From the NCBI RefSeq assembly GCF_900188235.1, contig NZ_FZNT01000001.1, positions 558,001 to 622,000 on the forward strand: 64,000 bases of DNA. The letters run 5' to 3'. Positions 27,412-36,319 of the stretch are shown piece after piece. The DNA comes from Lutibacter agarilyticus (GTDB lineage Bacteria; Bacteroidota; Bacteroidia; Flavobacteriales; Flavobacteriaceae). The first letter of the stretch is position 1; each line of letters starts with the position of its first letter. Under the pieces are notes generated by a model that saw only the letters and a program-made list of their open reading frames with translations, searched no databases and had not been told where the DNA came from. The position numbers and the translations under genes were made by a program.

Positions 27412-28179
27412 TTAACTTAATAAAATAGTAATTGCTCCAATAGCAGTTACAGCTAAAATAAATTTACGATATAAATCGTTATGAATTAATTTCACCAATT
27501 GAATTCCTACAAAAAAACCTAATACTACACCTGGTATTAAAAATAAATTCAATAAAATGGTTTCTGCAGTGACAGTTTTCCATATAAAAATATGAAATGG
27601 TAATTTAAAAACATTGATAATAAAAAATAACCAAGCTGCTGTTCCAATAAATTCATTTTTAGGTAAACGCATGGCTAAAAAATAAATACTAGCGAAAGCA
27701 CCTGCCAAGTTACCAATCATAGATGTGATTCCAGATAAAAGTCCCATTCCATTAGAGAACAACTTATTTGTTGGGATATTTTTGTTTTTTTTGCGTTCCA
27801 TTATTACCATAATAGCAACTGTTGCTAATATAAAAACAGCCATTATTTGTTTAAATAGTTGTTCAGAAATATCGTTTCCAAACCACACTCCTATTAAAAC
27901 TCCAATAACCATTGAAGGCAATAACTTTTTTAACAACCCCCACTGTGTATGCCTGTGGTAATAAATTACAGCAAAAATATCAGCCAATATCATCATAGGA
28001 ATTAAAATTCCTGTGGAAGCTTTTCCTCCAAAAACAAAAGCTAAAAGCAGTACAATTACTACTCCAATACCTTTAATGCCAGATTTACTGAGGCCTAATA
28101 AAAAAACTCCTAAAAAAGATAAAAACCAATGAAAATAAGAAAGTTGAAATAGCTCTGAATTATAAATTATAGATTGCAC
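27412..28179 (-). CDS. Sulfite exporter TauE/SafE family membrane protein
   Basis: 255 residues with about eight membrane segments in two similar halves; the halves start with GLSKSGIKGIGVV and GMLSGITSMIGNLAGAF, the paired glycine-rich motifs of the TauE/SafE family. Members export sulfite, sulfoacetate or other organic anions. The start is a GTG at 28179; no in-frame ATG is nearby. It is divergent from the RluA-type gene with only 43 bases between them. Confidence 0.85.
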   Translation of the reverse strand: MQSIIYNSELFQLSYFHWFLSFLGVFLLGLSKSGIKGIGVVIVLLLAFVFGGKASTGILIPMMILADIFAVIYYHRHTQWGLLKKLLPSMVIGVLIGVWFGNDISEQLFKQIMAVFILATVAIMVIMERKKNKNIPTNKLFSNGMGLLSGITSMIGNLAGAFASIYFLAMRLPKNEFIGTAAWLFFIINVFKLPFHIFIWKTVTAETILLNLFLIPGVVLGFFVGIQLVKLIHNDLYRKFILAVTAIGAITILLS

Positions 28180-28190
28180 ACATTTAATTT

Positions 28191-28218
28191 TTGAAACAGT
28201 GCAAGATACTTATATTTG
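28191..28218 (+). promoter_or_regulatory. Promoter of the RluA-type pseudouridine synthase gene
   Basis: TTG at 28191-28193 and TATATTTG at 28211-28218 with 17 bases between, an excellent Bacteroidota promoter. The -10 ends four bases before the ATG at 28223, so the message is probably leaderless. Confidence 0.6.
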
Positions 28219-28222
28219 CTTA

Positions 28223-28921
28223 ATGGAAGTCGAAATTATTTTTGAAGATGAAACAATTTTAATTGTTAATAAACCTAATAATGTTTTAATTCATAAATCA
28301 TATTATGCACGTAACATTAAAGATGAAACGCTCTTAGAATTAGTATATAAACAAACAGGATTGAATTTATATCCGGTGCATCGTTTGGATAGAAAAACTT
28401 CAGGAGTATTAGTGCTTGCAAAACAAAAAGAACAAGTAGCTATTTTTCAAGCACTTTTTAATACAAATGAAATTCAGAAGACTTATTTAGGAATTGTTCG
28501 TGGTTTTGTAGCTGAACCTACTTTGATTAACTCGCCTGTAAAAAATCCAGATACTCAAGTATATAAAGAAGCCGAAACCTATTGTAAACCATTACAAATT
28601 GTACAATTAAATATACCTGTACATCCTTATGAAACTTCAAGATATAGTTTGGTTGAATTAAAACCTTCCTCCGGAAGAATGCACCAATTAAGAATTCACA
28701 TGAATAAAATGAGCCATCCTATTGTAGGCGATTATAAATATGGAGATCGTTTTCATAATCGTATGTTTGAAAATGAATTTAATTGCCACAACCTATTTTT
28801 ACATGCGGTATCGTTAAGTTTTAAGCATCCATTGACTGAAAAGCAATTGAATATTAAGGCGAGAATCCCGGAAGATTGGACTTATCTATTCAGTAAATTT
28901 GAGTGGAAAGTAGACATATAA
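28223..28921 (+). CDS. RluA family pseudouridine synthase (TruC-like)
   Basis: Converts uridine to pseudouridine in RNA; the closest match by pattern is TruC, which acts on tRNA position 65. The catalytic Asp is in VHRLDRKTSG, and LKPSSGRMHQLRIHM and VGDYKYGDR are further conserved blocks. No S4 domain. I start at the ATG at 28223 (232 residues), since the GTG at 28199 lies upstream of the -10 element. Confidence 0.87.
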   Translation: MEVEIIFEDETILIVNKPNNVLIHKSYYARNIKDETLLELVYKQTGLNLYPVHRLDRKTSGVLVLAKQKEQVAIFQALFNTNEIQKTYLGIVRGFVAEPTLINSPVKNPDTQVYKEAETYCKPLQIVQLNIPVHPYETSRYSLVELKPSSGRMHQLRIHMNKMSHPIVGDYKYGDRFHNRMFENEFNCHNLFLHAVSLSFKHPLTEKQLNIKARIPEDWTYLFSKFEWKVDI

Positions 28922-28923
28922 AA

Positions 28924-29146
28924 ACCGTTTTCAAATTTTGATTCATAATTTAATACAAACATTTTTAAGTAATTGTGTACAAAATATTTTTACTAAGTTA
29001 GTCTCACCCCAAATAAAATAACCTACTATAAATATTTCTTTCAATTATTAAAAATAAACTCTTTTAATAATTACGTTGATTATTAAAAAAATAAAATTTA
29101 TAATAATATTGTACAAAATTTCAAAGAATCAAAGTTTGAAAACGGT
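28924..29146. repeat. 223-base element with 20-base terminal inverted repeats (MITE-like)
   Basis: ACCGTTTTCAAATTTTGATT at 28924-28943 is repeated in inverted orientation at 29127-29146 with 19 of 20 positions matching. Both ends are flanked by AAAA. Inside there is a perfect 11-base stem (AATTATTAAAA / TTTTAATAATT) near 29044-29073 and a direct repeat GTACAAAAT, and no reading frame. It fills the gap between two convergent genes. Could be a miniature transposable element or a very long shared 3' hairpin. Confidence 0.55.
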
Positions 29147-29160
29147 AAAATACCTGATTT

Positions 29161-29616
29161 TTAATGTGTTATCAATTTTTGTTGTTTATCTATTTTCATA
29201 ATAAGTAACACCAAATCAAATACTTGTTCTTTCAAATATTTAAAGTTATCAAGATAATTAACAACTTCGGATTTTAAATTTTCATGATTTTTTCTAAAAT
29301 TATCTTCTCTTTTTAAATAAATATTTTCAATAAGAAGTGATAAATTAACATTATGATCTTTAATATTAACAAGTAGCTCATTACCTAATTTTTTTTCATG
29401 GTTTATACTGCTTAATAATAATTTTGCTTTTTGAAAATTATGAGTCGTACATAGGCTAACAATATGTTCGGATAATAATTCTTTAAAAAAGTCTTGTTCA
29501 ACTTTTATAAATTCAATTTCAGACATCCATTTTTTTGTTTTATTTAATAAATAGTCAACACTATTATTAAATACTGGCATCTTTTGCTTAGGAATTATTC
29601 GTTTCATAGTTTTCAT
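29161..29616 (-). CDS. Helical protein of unknown function
   Basis: 151 residues, rich in Lys, Leu, Asn and Glu, predicted almost wholly helical (for example EFIKVEQDFFKELLSEHIVSL). No signal peptide, membrane segment or catalytic motif. Met4 (29607) is a possible alternative start. It is a single gene next to the kinase/REC-CRP pair, and the leader carries a hairpin. I do not recognise the family. Confidence 0.6.
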   Translation of the reverse strand: MKTMKRIIPKQKMPVFNNSVDYLLNKTKKWMSEIEFIKVEQDFFKELLSEHIVSLCTTHNFQKAKLLLSSINHEKKLGNELLVNIKDHNVNLSLLIENIYLKREDNFRKNHENLKSEVVNYLDNFKYLKEQVFDLVLLIMKIDKQQKLITH

Positions 29617-29921
29617 ATTTATTTTTAATGGAGCCTGAGAAATTCACTTTCATAAATTCCTCGGACTCCTTAAAAAGATCAACTCTTCAATCACTTTAGG
29701 TTTTTTGCCTTCAATTCATCCAATCTCATCAAATAAATAGTTAGAAACCAAAAATGTTTTAAAAAGCTACCCTCCTAATAACATTCATTTTTAATGAATT
29801 ATGTTAAAATCAATAACACTAAAAATTATATATTGAATTTAAAGCTAATTTATTTCAAACCTTTTATAGCTACAATGATGCTCATCAATAATTGTATTGA
29901 TTGTTGTCATCTATAAAACCA
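29617..29921. other. Intergenic region with a hairpin in the leader of the helical protein
   Basis: 305 bases without a gene. At 29630-29669 GGAGCCTGAGAAATT and AATTCCTCGGACTCC form an imperfect 15-base stem (two mismatches, one G-U pair) just upstream of the minus-strand gene. Nothing else is evident. Confidence 0.45.
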
Positions 29922-30974
29922 TTAACTAATTTTAAACAGCATTTCTTTATTTAAAACCTTTAAGCTTTTAGTAGATAAATCAATTAAATTTTCTTCTTTA
30001 AAACTGTATAGGGTTCTTGTAAGTGTTTCTTTAGCTATACCTATTGAATTAGCTAAATTTAAGCGAGTTATAAATATTTCATTGTTTTTAACTTCAGGGT
30101 AATTTTCTAATAAATTCAACAGTGTTATTGCTGTCTTTTTACGAACTGAACCATAGGCTAAAAGCATTAATTGTGAATTATTTGCAATTGTATTTGATGA
30201 TAGTAAATCTATAAAATCAAAAATAATATGATGGTTGTTGTTTAATATTGAGGTTATTTCATCTTTACTAATTTTATATAACTGAGTCTCTGTAATAGCC
30301 TTTGAGTTTTCAAAATGAGGTGTTTTTTTTACAAATGATGAATAACCGAAATATTGTTTATTTGTGTAATATCCAGTGTTAAATTCTTTACCATCTTCAT
30401 TTATTTTATACGTTTTAACAGTCCCTTTTTTAATTAAAAAAATATGATTGCTTTGGTTTCCTTCACAATAAATAGTTTCATCTTTTTTAAAATGGTACAC
30501 CCTTTTTTTACCCAAATATTGATCGATATTCTTTATTTTTTTTAAATCTAAAAAACGTGAAGAATTATTGAACTTTGGAATTTTATTTTTAGACTCGAAA
30601 GCTTCTACTCTTTTTAATCTAACTTCAATAGCTCTAAGTAATTCTGATTCTTCAAAAGGCTTACATATATAGTCATCGGCACCAAGTTCCATTCCTTTTC
30701 TTAGGTCGTTTTGATGTGTTTTTGCAGTTAAGAAAATAAAAGGAATTTGCTCTAAGCCAGATGTTTTTGATACAATTTGTAAAACTCCATAGCCATCTAA
30801 ATTTGGCATAAGTATATCGCAAATAATAATATTAGGTAAAAAAGACTTAGCTTTTGAGATGCCTTCTTTCCCATTTTTAGCGATTTCAACATTGTAATTT
30901 GCTAATTCTAAAATTTCAGCTGTATTTTCTCTTACAAAATTATCGTCTTCAATTAGCAATACTTTTTTTTTCAT
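29922..30974 (-). CDS. Response regulator with CRP/FNR output (REC-cNMP-HTH)
   Basis: 350 residues: REC domain (about 1-120; Asp near 52 in IIICDILMP, Lys in ICKPFEES), a cyclic-nucleotide-binding barrel (about 155-265, VYHFKKDETIYCEGNQSNHIFLIKKGTVKTY) and a CRP-type winged helix (about 280-345, RLNLANSIGIAKETLTRTLYSF). So a phosphorelay signal controls a CRP/FNR-like DNA-binding protein. There is no N-terminal cysteine set, so it is not an oxygen-sensing Fe-S FNR. It overlaps the end of the kinase gene by four bases, its evident partner. Confidence 0.9.
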   Translation of the reverse strand: MKKKVLLIEDDNFVRENTAEILELANYNVEIAKNGKEGISKAKSFLPNIIICDILMPNLDGYGVLQIVSKTSGLEQIPFIFLTAKTHQNDLRKGMELGADDYICKPFEESELLRAIEVRLKRVEAFESKNKIPKFNNSSRFLDLKKIKNIDQYLGKKRVYHFKKDETIYCEGNQSNHIFLIKKGTVKTYKINEDGKEFNTGYYTNKQYFGYSSFVKKTPHFENSKAITETQLYKISKDEITSILNNNHHIIFDFIDLLSSNTIANNSQLMLLAYGSVRKKTAITLLNLLENYPEVKNNEIFITRLNLANSIGIAKETLTRTLYSFKEENLIDLSTKSLKVLNKEMLFKIS

Positions 30975-32134
30975 AACTCTTTTATTTTAGGTAACTTAAT
31001 TATAAAAACACTCCCTTCGTTCTCAACACTAGTAAACTTAATATCACCTTTAAATCGATTTATATAGCCTTTAATTATATTTAAACCTATTCCGGTTCCA
31101 GGATAATAAATAGCGTTTTTTGCCCTGAAGAATTGGGTGAAAATAAAACCTTGTTCAGCTTTAGGTATTCCAATTCCAGAATCTTTAACACTTAAATGTA
31201 AATTCGATTTACTAGAACTAATTTTTAAAAATATTTCGCTGTTTTCTTTTGAAAACTTTATGGCATTGTACAATAAATTGGTTAAAATTATCTTTAGAAT
31301 GTTGAAATCATGATATATCAACTTTAAGTCTGATTTTTCAATATTTATTGTTTGATTCTTCTTTAAATGAGGTTTTGTGGCTATGATGATCTCTTGAATT
31401 AGATCGTTATAATTGAAATGAGAAAAATTAGTACTAACTTGACCAGTTTCAATATTTTCTAAAGTTAATAAATCGTCTAGCATTCCATTCAACCTATTTA
31501 CCATCATTTTAACTTTTTGTAAATGCTCATTTAATTTACCTGTATTCAGCAAATTGGCATATTTAGCCATTAATTCGGTGGAAGATAATATGGCACTTAA
31601 AGGTGTTTTAAATTCATGTGAGGCAAGTGTGATAAATTTAGTTTTTAAACTATTAAGTTCTTTTTCTTTATTTAATGTTTTCTTTAATTGTATTACAGCC
31701 TCTTCAAGTTTTAGGTTTCTAATTCTAACCTCTTCTTCTAATTGCACATTTAATTTCGTTATTTTAACCTCCTTTAATTTTCGTAAACTTATATCTGAAA
31801 TCAATGCTTTGAAATACAATTCTCCTTCATATACCATTTTACCAAAATTTAATTCTAAAAAAATGGAACTTCCATTTGCATGAAATTCTTCTAATTCAAT
31901 AGTTGATTTAAAGATTTCTTCTTCAGGATTTTGAATATATGCTTTAAAAATTTCAGTATGTTTAAAAAAAGCATCAATTTTATGTTGTAATAAATACACC
32001 TCATCAACTCCTAATAAATCGGCTAATGGTTGGTTTGCAAGCACAATTTTCCTTTCTTGATTAAACACCAAAATTCCTATTTGCATGGAGTCAAAACAAA
32101 CCTTATAAAACGATGTTTTATCTTTTAATAGCAT
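30971..32134 (-). CDS. PAS-domain sensor histidine kinase
   Basis: 387 residues, soluble: PAS (about 10-125, IGILVFNQERKIVLANQPLADLLG), a coiled coil (about 130-165), HisKA with His near 172 (ASHEFKTPLSAIL) and HATPase (NLLYNAIKFS, DSGIGIP, GTGIGLNI). Phosphorylates, most likely, the REC-CRP regulator whose gene begins within its last four bases. The signal is unknown; PAS domains of this type often sense redox or a ligand. Confidence 0.9.
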   Translation of the reverse strand: MLLKDKTSFYKVCFDSMQIGILVFNQERKIVLANQPLADLLGVDEVYLLQHKIDAFFKHTEIFKAYIQNPEEEIFKSTIELEEFHANGSSIFLELNFGKMVYEGELYFKALISDISLRKLKEVKITKLNVQLEEEVRIRNLKLEEAVIQLKKTLNKEKELNSLKTKFITLASHEFKTPLSAILSSTELMAKYANLLNTGKLNEHLQKVKMMVNRLNGMLDDLLTLENIETGQVSTNFSHFNYNDLIQEIIIATKPHLKKNQTINIEKSDLKLIYHDFNILKIILTNLLYNAIKFSKENSEIFLKISSSKSNLHLSVKDSGIGIPKAEQGFIFTQFFRAKNAIYYPGTGIGLNIIKGYINRFKGDIKFTSVENEGSVFIIKLPKIKEL

Positions 32135-32208
32135 AACAATTGAAGAGATATGTTGATAAAATTATAGTATTTAAAAGTGTAAATAAATGATATTAATCAG
32201 TTCGGAAA

Positions 32209-34215
32209 TTAATAATTTAATAAGTCTACTATTGCTGAATGCAGTCTTTCAATGGGTAAATACAGTTTTTCTAAGTTTTTTGCAAAAGGAATGGGTGTTT
32301 CAATGCTACCAATTCTTTTGATGGGAGCGTCTAAATACTGAAAGCAATTTTCACTTATTAATGCCGAAATATCAGAAGCGATACCTCCAAATAAAGTATC
32401 TTCCTGAATGATTAAAACTTTTCCTGTTTTTTTTACTGAATAAAAAATTGCATCCGTATCAAGTGGTTGCAATGTTCTTAAATCAATAATATCTACCGAA
32501 AATTGATGCTTATTAATTTCGTCTAAAGCCCAATGCACGCCAATACCATAAGTAATAATACTTAAATCAAAACCTTCCTTAATAACACAGGCTTTTCCAA
32601 ACGGAATGGTATAGTAATCGTTAGGTACATCTTGATATATAGACCTATACAATGCTTTGTGCTCAAAAAACAACACAGGATTTGGATCTTCTATAGCTGT
32701 GTTCAACAATCCTTTTGCATCATATGGAAAAGCTGGATACACCACTTTTAGTCCGGGTGTTTTTGTAAACCAAGCTTCATTTGTTTGACTGTGAAATGGT
32801 CCTGCGCCCACATTTCCACCACAAGGCATTCGCAAAACAACACTTGCTTGTTGCCCCCAACGATAATGAGATTTTGCTAATAAATTTACTACAGGATTAA
32901 AACCAGAGCTTATAAAATCAGAAAATTGTAATTCTACAACAGATTTATAACCATTAATGGAAAGCCCGTAAGCCGCTTCAATAATGGCAGACTCGCAAAT
33001 TGGAGTATTACGAACTCTTTCTTTGCCAAACTTATTTAGAAATCCTTCAGAAACTTTAAAAACACCCCCATATTCAGCAATATCTTGTCCCATGAGCACT
33101 AAATCTTGAAACTTTTCCATGCTTTGCTCCAATCCTTTTGAAATGGCATCAACAAAACGAATGTTACTTGTTTTTTCTGAAGCAGGTTTGCACTCTATAT
33201 AATTAATATGCTTGTATACAGTTTCTAGTTCATTTTCAACTGTTGAAGTAATTTCTTTTTCATTAAAAGCTACTTTTAAATGCTCATTGATTTCTAGAAC
33301 TATTGCCTCTTTAATCAATACATCTAATTCTTCGGAGAGTATTCCTTCATTCTTTAAAAAAGCATGGTAATTTTCAACAGGATCTTTTAAAGCCCAATTT
33401 TCAAGAATTTCTTTAGGTACATATTTATTGCCACTAGCCTCCTCATGACCGCGCATTCTAAAAGTTTTAAACTCTATTAAAATTGGTCTCGGATTTTTCC
33501 GAATGCTTTTTGAAATCTTTTTTATCTTAGTGTGTACTTCTAGAATATTATTTCCATCAACAATAAGGCTTTCCATTCCGTATCCTATGGCTTTGTCGGC
33601 AATATGTTCACATTTAAATTGTTGTCTAGAGGGTGTTGATAAACCATAACCATTATTTTCAATACAAAAAAGCACAGGTAAGCTCCAAACAGCAGCAACA
33701 TTTAAAGCTTCGTGAAAATCACCTTCACTTGTTGCTCCATCACCTGAAAAAACAGCCGTAACTTTATGGTTGTTGGTTAGTAAGTTAGCTAATGCGATGC
33801 CGTTAGCAACTCCTAATTGCGGACCTAAATGAGAAATCATTCCAATAATGTTGTAGTCTTGCGTTCCAAAATGAAAGGATCGATCTCTTCCGTTGGTGAA
33901 ACCATTTTTTTTTCCTTGCCATTGAGAAAATAATTTATGCAAAGGAATGTTTCTTGAGGTAAATACACCTAAATTTCGGTGCATAGGTAAAATGTACTCA
34001 TTCGCATTTAAAGCATTAGCTAAACCTACTGAAATAGCTTCCTGACCTATTCCAGAAAACCATTTAGAAATTTTCCCTTGTCGTAACAAGATTAACATTT
34101 TTTCCTCAATTAATCGAGGTTTTAAAATAGCTTTGTATAGTTTAATAAGTGTCTTATCAGAATAGTCTTTCCGATTAAAAATAGTTTTAGCTACAGAAGT
34201 ATTATTTGATCTCAT
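32209..34215 (-). CDS. 2-oxoacid dehydrogenase E1, alpha and beta subunits fused
   Basis: 668 residues. Residues about 15-330 are the E1-alpha part with the thiamine diphosphate motif GDGATSEGD...ENNGY; residues about 345-668 are the E1-beta part (MGQDIAEYGGVF, GPFHSQTNEAWF, QEDTLFGG). It decarboxylates a branched-chain 2-oxoacid or pyruvate and passes the acyl group to an E2. The two subunits are separate genes in many bacteria and fused in one chain in Bacteroidota. No E2 or E3 gene is in the window. A branched-chain substrate is more likely than pyruvate but unproved. Confidence 0.9.
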   Translation of the reverse strand: MRSNNTSVAKTIFNRKDYSDKTLIKLYKAILKPRLIEEKMLILLRQGKISKWFSGIGQEAISVGLANALNANEYILPMHRNLGVFTSRNIPLHKLFSQWQGKKNGFTNGRDRSFHFGTQDYNIIGMISHLGPQLGVANGIALANLLTNNHKVTAVFSGDGATSEGDFHEALNVAAVWSLPVLFCIENNGYGLSTPSRQQFKCEHIADKAIGYGMESLIVDGNNILEVHTKIKKISKSIRKNPRPILIEFKTFRMRGHEEASGNKYVPKEILENWALKDPVENYHAFLKNEGILSEELDVLIKEAIVLEINEHLKVAFNEKEITSTVENELETVYKHINYIECKPASEKTSNIRFVDAISKGLEQSMEKFQDLVLMGQDIAEYGGVFKVSEGFLNKFGKERVRNTPICESAIIEAAYGLSINGYKSVVELQFSDFISSGFNPVVNLLAKSHYRWGQQASVVLRMPCGGNVGAGPFHSQTNEAWFTKTPGLKVVYPAFPYDAKGLLNTAIEDPNPVLFFEHKALYRSIYQDVPNDYYTIPFGKACVIKEGFDLSIITYGIGVHWALDEINKHQFSVDIIDLRTLQPLDTDAIFYSVKKTGKVLIIQEDTLFGGIASDISALISENCFQYLDAPIKRIGSIETPIPFAKNLEKLYLPIERLHSAIVDLLNY

Positions 34216-34258
34216 ACTTTAAAGCGTATACTATAAATGTAATAAAAAGGTTTAAATA

Positions 34259-34293
34259 AAAATACCTTATCAAAAAAAATGATAAGGTATTTT
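34259..34293 (-). terminator. Terminator after the Lrp-family gene
   Basis: AAAATACCTTATC (34259-34271) and GATAAGGTATTTT (34281-34293) pair perfectly over 13 bases with a nine-base loop; on the minus strand the stem is followed by TATTT. Confidence 0.7.
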
Positions 34294-34315
34294 ATATTTA
34301 GTAGGTAACTTTAGT

Positions 34316-34795
34316 TTAGATTTCTCTAAAAATAGAATGCATTAAACGTTTTTTATCGTTGATACTTTCTTCTAATGAAATCATTGTTTCTGTTCTTGAA
34401 ACTCCATCTATATCGTCAATTTCAAAAATAATTTCTTTAGCATGTGTAGTATCACGTGCTCTAATTTTACAGAAAATATTGTATTTACCAGCTGTAATAA
34501 ATGCAACTGTTACGTTTGGAATTTTCTTTAAATCAGCTACTACATTTTTGGTTTTTGAAGTTTTAGCCAAATATATACCAACATGTGAAATAAATGAATA
34601 GCCCATTTTTTCGTAATCAAGGGTAAGAGTTGATCCTTTAATTATACCTTCATCTTCCATTTTTTTCACCCTTACATGGATTGTACCAGCTGAAACAACT
34701 AATTTTTTTGCAATATCAGTAAAAGGTGTTCTAGCATTCTCAATTAGAATGTCTAAAATTTGATGATCAATCTCATCTAACACAAATTTTTTCAT
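34316..34795 (-). CDS. Lrp/AsnC family transcription regulator
   Basis: 159 residues: an N-terminal winged helix (DEIDHQILDILIENARTPF; VSAGTIHVRVKKMEDEGII) and a C-terminal RAM domain (about 70-150) that binds amino acids and forms octamers. Known family members control amino-acid metabolism. It is expressed alone, just upstream in transcription direction of the 2-oxoacid dehydrogenase gene, with a terminator between. It could control that gene, though no site has been identified. Confidence 0.9.
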   Translation of the reverse strand: MKKFVLDEIDHQILDILIENARTPFTDIAKKLVVSAGTIHVRVKKMEDEGIIKGSTLTLDYEKMGYSFISHVGIYLAKTSKTKNVVADLKKIPNVTVAFITAGKYNIFCKIRARDTTHAKEIIFEIDDIDGVSRTETMISLEESINDKKRLMHSIFREI

Positions 34796-34821
34796 GATGT
34801 TTATTTAAATAATATAAAATA

Positions 34822-34829
34822 CAAATTTA
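34822..34829 (-). promoter_or_regulatory. -10 element for the Lrp-family gene
   Basis: Reads TAAATTTG on the minus strand, an exact TAnnTTTG match 26 bases before the ATG at 34795. Confidence 0.45.
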
Positions 34830-34859
34830 TTAAAAAAAACGTAATAACAAACATATTAT

Positions 34860-35963
34860 TTACGAATTTGACAATTTTAAATCGTTAAAATTTAGATTTT
34901 CTCCATTTATGGTGATATCCGAGTGATAATTTGACAAGTCACCTTTGTGTTCAATACACTCGTAACTATTTAAGCCATTGATGGTTACGTTATATTTTAA
35001 CTGTATTCCGACATCTATTACATTATCCTCATTATCTTTTAAGTTTTTATAAATGATGTCTAAATATCGCTTATCATTATTAGGAATATCGAAATACGAC
35101 TCGTAATTAGAGTAATTTGAAGTGGTAGCTATAAAATAAAGCCCCTGAACTAAAGCGTAAAAGTTAAATTTACGCGTAGCTTCACGATTGTGATCTCCTT
35201 TAAAATGACCCGCTTCAATTAAAATAGTATTATGACCTAGTTTTTGAAAATTATCTCCAGTTGCAGTTGGGTAAAACTCATCAGTATATCTGCCAATATG
35301 GTTTGGTATAAGCTGCTGCAGTAAATTATTCATAGCAACAATAACACTCATGGTTGTTTTTCTACCTTCAGATAAAGTGCGTTTTAAGTCTTCTGAAGGA
35401 GCTAAAAATGAAATAGTAGCGGGGTTAGCATGTCCTTCAACATTAAATATGGAGCGCTGATCGTGTAGGTTAAAACAAAATTCAGGATTAAATACATCTA
35501 AGGTTTCTCTTAATAGCTTACTTTCAATTGCTTTTCTATCAACAGCATCTCTATTTAAATCAATATTATTGAAGTTTTCTCTTGTGAAATTTATAGCGCC
35601 ATCTGGATTTAGCAATACAATGAACTCTAACCTGCAATTTTCAAGAATTTGGAGTGCTATATTTTTTACCTCAACAGCTTCAGAATTGAAAAAATGAAAT
35701 AAATCGAACAGCGCTTTTGTACCTGTGCTTTCATTGCCATGCATCTGAGACCATGATAATATTTTCTTACGTCCGCTACCTAATGAGATTTTATAAATTG
35801 GTATATTGTTTTCAGAGTAGCCAATAATTTCTTTTTCAAATTTAGCAGGTAAATTTTCAATTAATGGTTTTATATCTTCAAATAAAATACGTCTGCCTTT
35901 TAATTTTTTTTCAAAATTAGAACTGTACCAATTCTCTAATATTTTAGGATTCAATTCATTCAT
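34860..35963 (-). CDS. M14 family zinc carboxypeptidase-like protein
   Basis: 367 residues, cytoplasmic (no signal peptide). Zinc ligands H75 and E78 in MHGNES and H167 in NLHDQ; the catalytic glutamate is probably E250 in LIEAGHF; NFTRENFNNIDLNRD matches the substrate-binding Asn-Arg of the family. M14 enzymes remove C-terminal residues from peptides or act on peptidoglycan fragments. A C-terminal extension of about 90 residues follows. It is divergent from the XRE regulator gene, and its promoter overlaps one of the palindromic sites in the shared gap. Confidence 0.85.
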   Translation of the reverse strand: MNELNPKILENWYSSNFEKKLKGRRILFEDIKPLIENLPAKFEKEIIGYSENNIPIYKISLGSGRKKILSWSQMHGNESTGTKALFDLFHFFNSEAVEVKNIALQILENCRLEFIVLLNPDGAINFTRENFNNIDLNRDAVDRKAIESKLLRETLDVFNPEFCFNLHDQRSIFNVEGHANPATISFLAPSEDLKRTLSEGRKTTMSVIVAMNNLLQQLIPNHIGRYTDEFYPTATGDNFQKLGHNTILIEAGHFKGDHNREATRKFNFYALVQGLYFIATTSNYSNYESYFDIPNNDKRYLDIIYKNLKDNEDNVIDVGIQLKYNVTINGLNSYECIEHKGDLSNYHSDITINGENLNFNDLKLSNS

Positions 35964-36056
35964 AATAACAAATGTATGTGATTAAGCGAGATATAAAAAA
36001 GGACTTTAAATAATTAACAAGTTTTATAGCAATTGTTAATTGTTGTTAATTGTAAA

Positions 36057-36128
36057 TTACAAATGTAAACAAAGTATTCATTGCAATAAGTTACAATTGT
36101 AATTTACATTTGTAAGCGTTAACGCTTA
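36057..36128. repeat. Cluster of palindromic sites between the M14 and XRE genes
   Basis: Three 12-base sites TTACAAATGTAA (36057-36068), TTACAATTGTAA (36091-36102) and TTACATTTGTAA (36104-36115), followed by and overlapping a perfect 16-base palindrome TAAGCGTTAACGCTTA (36113-36128). A fourth site is at 36290-36301. The first contains, on the minus strand, TACATTTG (36060-36067), a -10 element for the M14 gene, with TTG 16 bases upstream. They look like operators. The rest of the 356-base gap (36129-36267) shows nothing else. Confidence 0.7.
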
Positions 36129-36267
36129 AGTTTTCTACAGTTAAATTGAGGTTATAGATAAACTTTATTATTACCCGCTAAACACCTATTTTTAAGCTTT
36201 TTAAATACTCTTATCAGAACCTAATATTTAACTTTTTAAATTTATAATTCAATTTACCTAGTATTAG

Positions 36268-36301
36268 TTGTTAATTAAAATCAGATGAGTTACATTTGTA
36301 A
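36268..36301 (+). promoter_or_regulatory. Promoter and operator of the XRE regulator gene
   Basis: TTG (36268-36270), 20 bases, then TACATTTG (36291-36298); the -10 lies inside TTACATTTGTAA (36290-36301), an exact copy of the site at 36104. A protein bound there would block the promoter. The ATG is at 36320. Confidence 0.65.
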
Positions 36302-36319
36302 ATAAATAATTTGTTTACA

